Source: Talinum fruticosum (lineage: Eukaryota; Streptophyta; Magnoliopsida; Caryophyllales; Talinaceae). From it: DNA of 64,000 bases. The notes beneath the pieces were generated by a model. That model saw only the letters and a list, made by a program, of their open reading frames with translations, made no database searches and was not told the origin of the DNA. The position numbers and the translations under genes were made by a program. The DNA lies in contig JAITYX010000012.1 of assembly GCA_021018815.1 (NCBI GenBank), forward strand, positions 8,419,001-8,483,000, in the 5' to 3' direction. The first letter of the stretch is position 1, and every line of letters starts with the position of its first letter. Shown here piece after piece: positions 33,660 through 44,899 of this stretch.

Positions 33660-34706
33660 CGGGGGTTGAAAATAATTTTCAATAGGACATGGGTAGAAAA
33701 ATGATTGCAAGCATAGCACAAGGGGTACGGATGTTAATAATCCTTTTCTATCCAATTTTGTTGTTTGATTTTTGTAGTGTGATTCAAGATTGAAGGTTTT
33801 TCGTCGTGGGTCATGAAGTTGTCCCACCAATTCTTAAGTTGTCCTGTAAAACCTAGAGCAAGTGCTGAGGCAAAATCTTTAGTAGTATATCTTTTTGCTT
33901 TGTAGGCAACGGCTGCCATGCCCATTTCTTGTAGTGTGGGTAGAATTTCATGTTTAGATTTTCCATCTATGTTCCATTCATAAATAGAATTTCCATCATA
34001 ATGTCCTCGCTGAAAATTCTCCTCTTTCTTCATATTGAATGTCCGGAGGGGTGGGCTTAGGGTAATAATTTCTAGTTTTGGAATTTCTCCATGATTTAAT
34101 TTTGTTTATTGAAGGCTACTCATTATCTCTTCGAAGTGTTTTGGAAGGTCTTAATTGCAAATAGTTTATTATCTCGAATCTAATTCGGACGAAGAAGAAG
34201 ACTCATTACTTTGTAGTTGGCAAGTATTATCAATACAACTAATAGATTTGCCTTTAAGAGCGATGTCAATATCTTTTATTTCTTTAAATATGCTATCCAG
34301 AAGACTAGCATTAGAATTTGAGGCAAATTTAACAAGAGATTCTTCATTTTCTTTGGGAATACTATCAAGTTTAAAGAAAGGTTTTGTCTTGCTAGTAGAA
34401 CTTTTAGGAGACTTTAATTTTTTTGCATCTAATTTTGTCGACACAAAGGTTAGTTGCTCTGCTATTGTATTAAGAATTGCATTTGTATAGTTTTCCTGTT
34501 GATGGACCTTTTTGTGATCATCAACAGTGAGCAGTGTCACTCCCCGCCGACCTTTTTATATGGTGATGTAATGACTTCGTCATCATTAATTTTGAGTGTA
34601 ATTGTTTCAGTCTTGGGAGGATGAACAGCAACAAAACTAGTGCCATTTTGAAGATGCCACACTTTTAGGAGCTGTGTTTGGACATTAATAGTAGGAGTTG
34701 AATAAA
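33660..34706 (-). pseudogene. Pararetroviral segment after the movement protein and coat N-terminus
   Basis: On the minus strand the right end reads QLLKVWHLQNGTSFVAVHPP (near 34670-34610), then an ORF from 34540 with a Lys/Ser-rich stretch and an acidic SNESSSSSELDS end. The coat-like block follows, 34033-33734, with KRYTTKDFASALALGFTGQL and KNWWDNF. This is the usual order entering the coat domain. The frame changes at about 34150, and the segment ends where the bHLH fragment begins. Confidence 0.65.
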
Positions 34707-34896
34707 CATATATGAGAATGAAATTCGATTTTTAATAAAGCTATCAAGTTCTTATGTCTTGTACTCAATTGAAGTTCAAAAGTATAGGACTTTTGATATT
34801 TAAGGCGTATCAAGATATGAGACTTGAGAATAATATTTATTTTTCGTGTTTATTTTCCAATTTTGTTGTCATACTGAAAATTTTAAATTTGTAGAA
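34707..34896 (+). other. CACTA intron segment right of the pararetrovirus
   Basis: AT-rich, no ORF. It ends in TTTGTAG, which looks like a splice acceptor just before the transposase ATG. Confidence 0.5.
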
Positions 34897-35533
34897 ATGG
34901 ACTCGAGTTGGATTGAATTACCAAACAATCATCCTGCATATCTTGATGGTATCGTCAAATTTATTGAACTTGCTAAAGGAAATCTCGGGAAAGGGAAAAC
35001 CCGATGCCCATGTAGCAAGTGTCAAGTAGATAAATGCCTACCTATAGATGAAGTAGAACATCATATTTTGTTAAAAGGTTTCCATAAGCAATACAAAAAT
35101 TCATTTTTCAGGGTAAAGGGGATATTCTTGATGTGTAGAACATAGAGGAAACACAAGTCACGGAACCAATAATGACCCATCGAATGTAGTTGGTCGAGAT
35201 GATATGGGAGGGTTATTGAGAGCAGCCTTTAGGGTGGATATATCTCACGTTGATGATGGAGTTGAACGTAATAACAAAGGGTTAGAACCATTTCATATGT
35301 ATGATGCCCAAATTCCCAACGAACAATTTAACAACTTTCCAAATCCTTCCATGGATGATGAAGAACAAGTGCGGAATCACAAGCTACTAGAATCTGCTAA
35401 TGAGCCACTTTATGATGGTTGTACTAGCTTTTTAAATTGTCTTTCCTCGTAAGGTTGTTTCATATGAAATGTATGTTCCATTGGTCAGCTCAATCAATGA
35501 CAATGTTGATGAAACTTTTAGGAGATGCCTTTT
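34897..35533 (+). pseudogene. CACTA transposase (TNP2 type), N-terminal part
   Basis: After an intron-like acceptor (TTTGTAG) the ATG at 34897 opens MDSSWIELPNNHPAYLDGIV, followed by GKTRCPCSKC. This is the transposase-associated zinc domain that starts plant TNP2/En-Spm transposases. Frames shift at 35145 and about 35450. The last codons, HWSAQSMTMLMKLLGDAF, continue at 47745 on the far side of copia C. Confidence 0.85.
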
Positions 35534-36885
35534 CGACGGTTTGCTCTTGGAGAGTCATAGTCACCCTAGAGGGGGATGAATAGGGTGATGAGAAAATTTT
35601 AACAAACTTAGAAACTTTAAGCTTAAAAAGAATGAACAAGATAATCCGAGTCTAGATTGGCCTCGTAAAAGTGTAAACTCGGAGATAAGTGGAAACCCTC
35701 ATAGACGTAAAACCACCGGACGGTGCTAATCCAAGCACTAAGTCAAATCCACTATTTTGAATCCTCAAAATACAATAGACCGACTCAACCAGAATTGCTC
35801 CCTTAGAAAATTCCATACGGAGTTTTCCTAGACTCGAAGTTTCCTTATCTCGATTTAGTACTTCCTAACCGAGGAAACCTTTACAGACTAGGGACAATTG
35901 AGCTGAGTTAACCCTTACAACTCAGTCAAGGGACCTTACTGAGAAAGTAAGAAGTATATGTGACTGATTACAAGACTTACAACTTAGAAAAATATTAAGT
36001 AAAGACTTAGAGTTGTAAAAAGAAGATTGAATGAGTAAACAAAGACTTTTGGTTAAGTAATGTGTTTCAATAATAATTCCAGCAATTTTCAAGTCTTGAG
36101 AGGTGGTTTCTATTTATAGATGACCAAGCAAACTAGCCGTTGTGTCCGATTTCCGAACCGAAGCCTTCTTGATTGTTGTAATGGTTCTTCCGAGTCACTC
36201 GGAAAAGATTCGTTGGGATGTGAACGTTGTGCAATGACTCTTGGCTCCTAAAGGTGCTCCAGTCAACCGGTGATCTCCGAAAAGCAAGGTGGAAACCACC
36301 GTTGAGCTAAACATTGAAGTTTTCCAATTTTGGAAACAGACAACTCTAACACGGTGTCCGAGCCTTGTTCGAAGTAGATAAAACCCGTCTCGTTGGTGAT
36401 TGACAGCTTGAAGCGGGTTACTTTTTTAATTCAAAAATAAGATAACCTCGTTTGAATAACCTACAAAAGTAAACAATTTTGGTTCTCAAAGTATAAAATA
36501 CTTTGGTCCAAGATTAGGCACACATAATAGTTTAATTAAGACAATTAAGTACATAATTACCTTAGGCCTAGAAGAGTTGAATTTTCTAAGTCTAATATTC
36601 ATTATACTCAAATTCCATAGAGTCGAGTCCTAAGAGAGATCAAGTTATAAGAGTGAAAACATCAAAGTATAAGGACTTGATCTCGGACAAATAATTCTCA
36701 AACTCACAAACTTACTTAGAAAGATGAATTGACACTCGTAATTCACTTCGCGTTGAAATATACAATCGTAACTCGGATAAAAAGTGATAAAGAGATTATT
36801 TGATCATGCGATAGATCCGAGTAATGTCCGAGTGACTTAGAAACATCAATGTAAGAAGATAAACAAGAATGTGTTTTCCGAGTCC
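35534..36885 (-). repeat. 3' LTR of copia C (5' part of U3 missing)
   Basis: Matches the 5' LTR (46272-47744) up to GTGTTTTCCGAGTC near 36884 and then diverges, so about 150 bp at the U3 start is lost or replaced. TATA (minus) is at 36118-36110. A palindrome with arms TTCCGAGT lies at 36188-36204. Confidence 0.8.
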
Positions 36886-37310
36886 GTAAAAAACTTAGAA
36901 CATATCGGAATAAGAAGTAGTGAGTGAAGTGATTCGTACTCCGAGAAAGCATTTCGGATACTATTACTTACATAGAACATTTATGTGGATAACATATAAA
37001 AAATTAAGCAGCTATATCAAAGCGAAAACATATGAACAGATATATCGGAGCAAAAAGAGAAAAATAAATAAATAAGAGATCAAACTCGGAAAGAGTGAAC
37101 TTAGAAAGAATGCTCGCTGAAAGAAACAAAATTCATTCATTTACACAAAAAAATATACAAGAAAGAGGGTGAGAATGCTCCCCTAAACATGACAAAATCA
37201 ATTTTTCTATTGTTCTCCCCTTGCCTTTTAGCAAAAAACAAAAACAGGGAAGAACACATCAAGAAGATACAGTTGATGTTTGGACAAAAATAAAAACAAA
37301 AGAAAAGAAA
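36886..37310 (-). other. Copia C segment between the extra ORF and the truncated LTR
   Basis: No gene is present. The clear polypurine tract and LTR start seen in copy D are absent. Words such as GCTCCCCTAAACATGAC and TTCTCCCCTTGCCTTTTAGC match the 3' untranslated part of copy D. Confidence 0.6.
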
Positions 37311-38949
37311 TCAAGATGGGGGTGCTGGGGGTGTCTGTATGGATGGAGGTGGATGAGCGTGCAGGTGCGCCGCGCTGGTAGGCTTGGGATAACGTTGAAG
37401 ATCGGGCGGCGGCAACACCGGGATCTCCGATAGCGACTCAATTCCGAGTGGCCGACCTAGAACTAAGTCATCTAGGGGCTCATCCTCCTGGAAGACCGCA
37501 GAGGGGGTGCTTCTTCAAGTTTGACCGCTGTGGACTCGACCAACGTCCGTAAGGTCTTTTGACCCATTCAGCATCGCCGTCCGAGTTCATCGGCTCCGGT
37601 TGAGAAACTTCATTACCTTGTCCATCAGCCTTCCTCCTCCTTTTCTCCTTCTTCCCCCTTCTCCTCTTCCTTCTTTTCGTCCTTCTCTTTAGACTCAACT
37701 TCTTCGATCACAACTTCTTCTCCTTCTTCTACCTCTCCGGAGAGGGACTTGGCAGTGGCTCGAGGACTCCTCGAAGTATCCGAGCTGTCCGGGTCCCGAG
37801 CATCCTTAGTTCTCCTTTCACGGAGGAGCCGAAGTTGCTCCCGTTGTTCCTGTTGCTCCTTGACTAGGCTCTTCATATCGGAAGCGCATCCCGATGCTCT
37901 CGGATCCGAGACTCGAGCCGTCTTTTGGTTTATGACCATACTTTGGAGGACATTTATGTAAGAGTGGAGTGTAGCTTGAAATTCTTCAATCATAGAAGAG
38001 ATCTTGTCTATCAAGACCGAAGACAAGGCAGCTGAGGCTGCAGGAGGAGGTTCCGAGGTGGGAGCACCACCTGGTGGAGGAGGGAGAGATAGGGAGTGTA
38101 AGTGTGAGTCTTAGGAGGGGCTGAAGGGGGCTTCGGCTTTGAGCCATGGACCCGGACATGCAGACTTGGTCTCTTGGTACCCGTATCCTAGAAGTTCCTT
38201 CTTGCCAACAACAATGGCACCCTCGGACACTACATTTGGGTCTAAGGGAGGGGAACCTTAAACTACTTAAAAACCACAGTTTAAAGGGCTCCGAAGGGAA
38301 GAGGAGTGGTGTTCTTGGATTGAGTTGGCATAGTGGCCATTTGCTCAATGATGGCTGGGAAGAGGTCTACATCGTAGCCCTTGAGGATATCAAACAAAGC
38401 TTTGAGAATCTTAGAATTAGGATTCTCTTTGCTTGAGTGATGAGAGAAGAAAGTTCGCATCGAAGAAAACAAAGAAGTTTGGCCTCATCCTTCATTTGAG
38501 TCACCGAGAAATTCTTCCGTGACTCGGGGACTTCCTTCGCATATTTTTTAAAAAATTCAAACGCAATCTCGTTGAAAGGGATGGGATTGTAGTTGAGAAA
38601 GAGAAAGGAAACTTTGAAAAGATGGTGAAGGAGGGAAAGGTTGATGCGCACAACTACGTTGCGAACTCATGAGGTGATAACTCCCTTAGAGCAAGACAGA
38701 TTAGAATAGAACTCAAGCAACGAGTTCGGGTAAATAAACTCACTAAAGCAGAGAAAGTTGTAAACTCCGAGTGGTTTTGATGTGAGACAACCACGAAAAC
38801 GATGTAGTTGGCAAGAACTTGTCATCCAACGTGAGGTGTTAGGTGACGAAAATTTTTAGGGGTTATAGGTGCCCTCTTCGGTTTGTTTGGTGCGAGGTTT
38901 CTTGGTCACGGACCTTAGAAAATCTTGGACTCGAAACTCTTTTAAGCAT
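37311..38949 (-). pseudogene. Envelope-like / extra ORF of copia C
   Basis: The start at ATG 38949 aligns with the MPK-type starts of copies A and D (here MLKRVSSPRF). The N-terminal conserved block is at about 38880-38370, in several frames (INLSLLHHLFKVSFLFLNYN). The central helical block LIDKISSMIEEFQATLHSYI starts at 38014, and a Glu/Lys-rich acidic tail follows to 37625. A Pro-rich end stops at TGA 37313-37311. About 546 codons, nearly the same as copy D. The acidic tail suggests a charged, disordered region; function is not known. Confidence 0.65.
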
Positions 38950-39093
38950 GGATGATGATTTTGGAGTGAGAGAGAGTGAACTCGAAAGACAGAGAGAGAG
39001 AGAGTGAGTATTGAGAAACTTTGATTGCGAGAGCAGGTAAGCAAGAGAGTATGTTAGTAGAGAGTAATGTAGCGAAATGAAGGTAAAGGGATG

Positions 39094-39102
39094 CTATTTA
39101 TA
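39094..39102 (-). promoter_or_regulatory. Internal TATA box upstream of the extra ORF (copy C)
   Basis: Minus-strand TATAAATAG about 145 bp upstream of ATG 38949. Confidence 0.5.
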
Positions 39103-41681
39103 GCGAAAAGGAATGTCCTTCGAGATTTGGTCCGACCTAAACCTCCAACGGTCGCCTCAAACATGAGTGACGTTTACGCTCTCTAACGGTTAGAATTCTA
39201 GTGACTTTCTCCCAACGGCTAGTTCACCGATCGATGCGTGTGGTAGAGAGAGAGAGAGAGAAAGATAAATTTTAAAAGAGATTTTTGAAATTCTCCACTA
39301 ATCTAGAGGTGATTTTTGAAGTTTGAAGTCCATTTTTCTCAAAACCGAGTCCGACTCAGTATGGTTTCTAAGTGACTCGAAAACGCAAAAACATAATAAC
39401 TCCTAGGTCGGTTTCACTTGGTCCACTCGAACCAATTGTTATTAAGGCACATAAATAAAACATTTAACACATAATCATGCAAGACAATTTCACTTAGAAA
39501 ATCACATATTCATGCATTATTCATGACAAGCTCATTCCTAATAAAGAAAAATTGTTATCCACTAAGTGGTTTAGTGAAAATATCGACTAACTCGAATTTT
39601 CGTAGGAATGAATTCAAGTTCAATATTACCTTTCTCGGAATGGTCTCTTAGAAAATGATACCCGATCTAAATGTGCTTTGTCTTTGAGTGCTTGAACTGG
39701 ATTCTTAGTGATGTTGATTGCACTCGATTATCACACTTGATTGGAATTTATTTGAATGAAAGTCCAAGATCCTTCAAGTGTTGCTTGATCCATAGAATCT
39801 AAGCAAAGCACACTCCAGCTGTAATGTACTCATCATCGGCAGTTGATAGAGTAACCGAGTTTTGCTTCTTTAAGTGCCAAGATATAAGGGATTGACCCGA
39901 AACTAGCATGCTCCCGACGTGCTCTTTCTATCAACCTTTTATCCAAGCATAGTCGGCATCCGAGTATCCAGTGAGGGTCGGTTCCGAGTCTCTTGAGAAC
40001 CATAAACCTAGATTCCGAGTCCCTGCAAGATATCTAAAGATCCTCCTCACCCAAGTGAGGTGTGATTCTTTTGGATTAGCTTGGAATCTTGCATGGACAT
40101 ACACTATACATAATGTCTAGCCTACTGGATATGAGATATAGCAGAGATCCAATCACACCTCGATAGTGTTTCGACCTACTTGCTTTACCTTTTTCGTCCG
40201 AGTCTAGTTTCATGATGTTACTCATTGGTGTTAATGCATGTTTTACATCATGCAGCTTGTACGTCTTCGATAACTCCTTCATATACGTAGATTGATGGAC
40301 ATAGATGCAATCTTTATCTTGTCCGATTTGTAGATCAAGAAAGAAATTGAGTTCTCCCGTCATGCTCATTTGGAATTCCTATCTCATTAACTTAGAAAAG
40401 TCTCGACAAAGATTTTCATTAGTAGCTCCAAAAATTATATCATCAACATAAATCCGAGCAATGAGAAAGTCTCTCCCCTTGGCTGAAAAGAGTTTTGTCA
40501 ATCCGACCTCTTTTGAAATTGTTTTCAACCAAGAAACTGCTCGATCTTTCATACCAAGCTTTGGGAGCTTGTTTAAGATAATAAAGAGCCTTTACAATTT
40601 GAAAACATGATTTGGAAATTCTGAGTTTTCAAATCCAGGGGTTGCTCAACATAGACTTCCTCTTAAATAAAACCATTCGAAAGGCACATTTGACATCCAT
40701 TTGATATAACTTAATATTCATGCTTGATGCAAAGGCCAAGAGGATTCTAATTGCTTCAATCCTAGTAACCGGTGCAAAGGTTTCCCTATAATCAATCCCT
40801 TCTCCTTGATTGTAACCTTGAGCCACAAGTCTAGCCTTATTTCCGATTACCAACCGATCCTCATCCAGCTTGTTTCGAAAACCCATTTGGTTCCTATGAC
40901 TGGGTGATCAAAAGGTCGTTTGGTTAAAGTCGAGACTTGGTTTCGTCAAATTGATTAAGTTCCTCTTGCATGGCCTCTACCCATTCAGGTTCATTTAGGG
41001 CCTCTAGTGCATTTTTGGGTTTAGTTAATGATATGAATGTAGAAAATGCATATAGATTTTACAAAGAAGAGGGAGTTCTTACCCCACTCGTTAATGTCGG
41101 ACAAAATGTTCTCGAGTGGGTGGCTCGAAGCATATTTGAATGCTCAACCCGTTCTCTAGTTCACCGGATTTGTTGGTTGTACTTGGCTGATCTTCGATGG
41201 TCCGATCCGGCTGAGTTTTCTCATTCGCTTGATCTTCAACATTCTGAGCTAGCTCCTGAGCTAGTTCGATCCGAGTCATGATGTTCCGAGCTACCTCATT
41301 CTTAGTTGCTTTCTTTTCATTCCGTCTCGAGCTCGGCTTCAGCAAGATCATCTTCATCTCTACTTAGTTTCGGATCCGAGAAGGTTGACTCACTTGTTTT
41401 TCCCCGATCAATCTCATCAAACACAACATGGATGCTTTCTTCCACTTGGTTAGTTCTTTTATTGAAAACACGATATGCTTTACTATGAGATGAATAACCC
41501 ATAAAGGTACCTTCATCTCGACCGAGCATCAAACTTGGTCGAGTGATCCTTACCATTATTGTGAACAAAGCACTTACATCCGAAAGGTTTGAAGTATGAA
41601 ATGTTGGGTTCCTTTCCCTTGTAGAGCTAGTATGGTGTTTTCTTCAAGATGGGTCCGATGAGGCATCTGTTCGGTGTGTAG

Positions 41682-42210
41682 TAGGGGTGTGCGAAAAAAC
41701 CAAAACTGAAAAATCGAAAAACGGATCAAAAAATCTGTTAACCGAATAAATTTTTTAAAAAATCGGTTTCGTTAACCCAACCGAATTTTTTTCGGTTCAC
41801 GGATCTGTTACGGATTGGAACCTAAAAAATTCGGTTAACCGAACCGAATTTTTTTTTTTAATAAAAATTATAGGTATATAATCTAAAAGTTGTTTTATGG
41901 GATTGAAAAAATTATGTTTTGCTAGCCAAAAACTTCTCTTTTGTTGTGTTTTACTTTTGTTAGCTAGAAACTTGTATTTTCTTGTATTTTACTTCCATTT
42001 TATTTCATAAGTTATGTTTCAAATAACGGTTAACCGCTCAACCGAACCGAAAAATCGGTTAACCGAACCTTTCGGTTCGGTAATGGATCGAGATTTTCGG
42101 TTAACCGAAAAATCGGATCGGTTACGGATCGGATTTTTAATTATCCAAAAGTTCGGTTAGCCGAAAATCGATTAACCGAAAGTGCGGTTAACCGGTTTTG
42201 CACACCCCTA
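41682..42210. mobile_element. hAT-type MITE (529 bp)
   Basis: Terminal inverted repeats TAGGGGTGTGC are flanked by a perfect 8-bp TSD GTGTGTAG (41674-41681 and 42211-42218), which is the hAT signature. There is no ORF. The interior holds many GGTTAACCGAA-type palindromic words with an AT-rich core. Confidence 0.9.
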
Positions 42211-42267
42211 GTGTGTAGTTTGTTGTGTTGAATGCCTCAGCCCAGAAATAGTAAGGTAGATAGTGTT

Positions 42268-43442
42268 TGAAGGTTTGCTCTTGGAGAGTCTTAGTCACCT
42301 TAGAGGGCGTGAATAGGGTGATGAGGAAATTTTAGCAAACTTAGAAACTTTAAGCTTGAAAGGAATGAATAAGACAATCCGAGTCTAGATTGTACTCGGA
42401 AAAGTGTAAACTTAGAGATACGTGGAAACCCTCATGGGGCAGAAAACCATGGACGAGTGCTAGTCCAAGCACCAAGTCAAATCCACTATTTTGAATCAAC
42501 AAAATACAAAGAACCGACTCAACCAGAATTGCTCCCTTGAACAATTCCTTACGAGTTTTCCTAGACTCGTAAATTCCCCTATCTTATATAGTGCTTCCTA
42601 ATTGAGGTAACCTTTACAGCTAGGGATAACCGAGCTGTGTTAACCCTTACGACTCGGTGGAGGGACCTTACTCATCAAGTAAGAAGAGTATGTAACTGAT
42701 TACAAGACTTTACAAGTCGGGAGTTGTCGGTAGAAGATTGAATATGAATACAATGACTTTTGGTTAAGTAATGGGTTTCAACAATAATTCCAGCAATCTT
42801 CAAGTCTTGAGAGGTGGTTTCTATTTATAGATGACCAAACAGACTAGTCTGTTGTGTCCGATTTCCGAACCGAAGCCTTCTTGATCGTTGGAACGGTTCT
42901 TCCGAGTCGCTCGGAAAATATCCGTTGGGGTGTGAACGTTGGGCAACGACTCTTGGCTCCTAAACATGCTCCAGTCAATTGGTGTTGTCTAAAAAGTAAG
43001 GTTGAAACCACCATTGAGCTTAGCGTTGAAGTTTTCCAGTTTTAGAAATAAACAACCCCGACACGATTGTCCGAGCCTTGTTCGAAGTAGGAAAGCCTTG
43101 TCTGCTAGTGATTGACGACTTGAAGCCGATTACTTTTGTAATTCAAAAATGAGATAACCTCATTTAGATAACCTACAAAAGTCCGAGTGACTAAGAAAAT
43201 GAGAGTTAGAGATATTATTTGAACATGCGATAAATTCGAGTGATGTCCGAGTGACTCGAAACATCAATGTGAGAAGATAAACAAGAAAGTGTATTTTGAG
43301 TCGATCGAATCGAATGAAAACTTGTACAGGAGTTTCTATAACACTCAGAATAACTTGTAATCAAAACTTAAAAGGGATGAGGTTTGTATCCGAGCCTTTA
43401 TGTGACACTCATAATGATCTAGTCTCGTAGTCCGAGTCTTCG
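42268..43442 (-). repeat. Solo LTR of the same copia family inside copia C pol
   Basis: It has a TGAAGG.. start and a ..GAGTCTTCG end, with flanks GTGTT (42263-42267) and ATGTT (43443-43447) as a 4/5 TSD. Removing it restores the pol reading order seen in copy D near 58465. It is 1175 bp, shorter than other family LTRs, so it has internal deletion. TATA (minus) is at 42829-42821 and the palindrome at 42900-42916. Confidence 0.85.
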
Positions 43443-44899
43443 ATGTTCAATCATCATCGTCTTTCCTATTTACGCAAGAGTTTGGTTCTTTCTCTCCACT
43501 ACCCCATTTTGTTAAAAAGTTCAGGTGCTTGAGAAGTTGTGAGAGATACCATTTTTATCGCAAAACTCAGTAAATTCCGAGTAATCGAACTCCCTTCCAT
43601 GGTCGGTTTGAATTCTTCGATATGAGTCTATGACTCTACTTGAATTTTCTGCAGAGCTAGCTGAACTCTTTGAAAGCTTCATTTTTTTTTCTTGAGAAAA
43701 CAAACCCACGTAAATCGTGAATAGTCATCAACAACCACAAGTACATATGATTTACCTCTAAGATTCTTTACAGAGATTTCACCACATAAATCTATATGCA
43801 ACATTTCAAGCACTTTGGATGTGGAAACAGTTTTAAGAGGTTTGAAGGATGATCCGACTGTTTCCCTTTTGTACATGCTTCACGCATTTTATCTTTCTTA
43901 AATGCACAGTTAGGCAAACCCCTAACTAAACCACAAGATGTAAGCTTTTTGATAGTGTGCATGCTAACATGACCTAGTCTACGATGCCATGTCCAAGAAT
44001 CATCATGCAATGATGCTTTTAAACATGATAGATTCCGACGTGGATAAAAGAGAGGAATAGTATAGTCTGTTACCTGACGTCTTACCCGAGAGCTTAGTCT
44101 CTTTAGTGGTTGCATCGAAATAAAGCAATTGGTCCGAGTGAACCTTACCTCTTGACCCTTGTCACACAATTGAGAGATGCTTGAGCGGATTGTACTTTAA
44201 TCCCTTGATAAGATAGACTGGGTCGACCGGGTTGTTTCCTTTCCTAATCTTGCCTATTCCAACTATCTTGCCCTTACTGTCATATCCAAAAGTGACTTTG
44301 CCTCCTTTGTAATCTTCTAACTCGGAAAAAGTCTTGAATCTCCCGACATGTAGCGTGAGCATCCACTATCTAAGTACCAATGACCTTTTGTCCTTTTCGA
44401 GTTACATGCAAGTCGAAACACACTAACCCTTCTCACTTCCTCTAACGAACCCGAGTAACTCCCTTTATTGCTGGTCCTTTTCGAGGAAGAAGACTCTTTG
44501 GAACCCAAATTTGAATGACTCTAGGTTTGGTCTAATTCCGAGTCTTCCTTTTAGAAAACCGAGTTTGTGTCTCTTTCTTTTGAAAATCTTTTCTTTTATA
44601 AATGGGTGGAGAAGGTTTTCTCCTATAAATTGATCCGGGCTTAGTCCTCCTTTCATTCCTATGAATTAGACCATGCTCGGCCTTCCCGAACTTCACGGTT
44701 ACGGAATCCTTTTGAAAAGATTTGAGCGAGAATTAGATTCCTCGTCTCTATTAAAACCAAGTCCTTTTACGAAGGAGACATACTGAGAGCTTAAAAGCAT
44801 GTCAAGATTTTTCCGACCTTGAGTGAATTTTAAAACAAGCTCTTGAGACTCATTGAGCTTTCTTTTCGGATGGTCATTTTCTCTTCGAGTGTCTCAAAC

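Larger units (their letters stand above)
16375..34706 (-). mobile_element. Endogenous pararetrovirus (Caulimoviridae), split by gypsy and holding a bHLH fragment
   Basis: Read on the minus strand from right to left: region after the movement protein, coat protein with zinc knuckle, protease, RT (split at 30750/20557), RNase H, a second ORF, an intergenic promoter region with tRNA-Met primer site, then the movement-protein start. Because the circular viral map would begin with the movement protein, the copy is circularly permuted. Excluding the gypsy element and the host fragment, about 7.3 kb of virus remains, about one genome. Genus is uncertain; the layout and TA-repeat site suggest Florendovirus or a relative. 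All ORFs are broken. Confidence 0.75.
39510..44680 (-). pseudogene. pol: Copia C pol: protease, integrase, RT, RNase H (broken, with two insertions)
   Basis: The protease segment GHWYLDSGCSRYMSGD (about 44390-44340) keeps the catalytic Asp-Ser-Gly. The pre-integrase block TWHRRLGHVSMHTIKKL is near 44010. The integrase core starts near 43876 with LHIDLCGEISVKNLRGKSYV, then DDYSRFTWVCFL, and continues to 43521. The MITE and the solo LTR fall in the integrase C-terminal part. The linker is at 41357-41091. RT reads [20 protein letters not shown] (about 40840-40780) and YVDD near 40455-40440. The end ..MNNA stops with TGA at 39512-39510. Several frameshifts. Confidence 0.85.
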
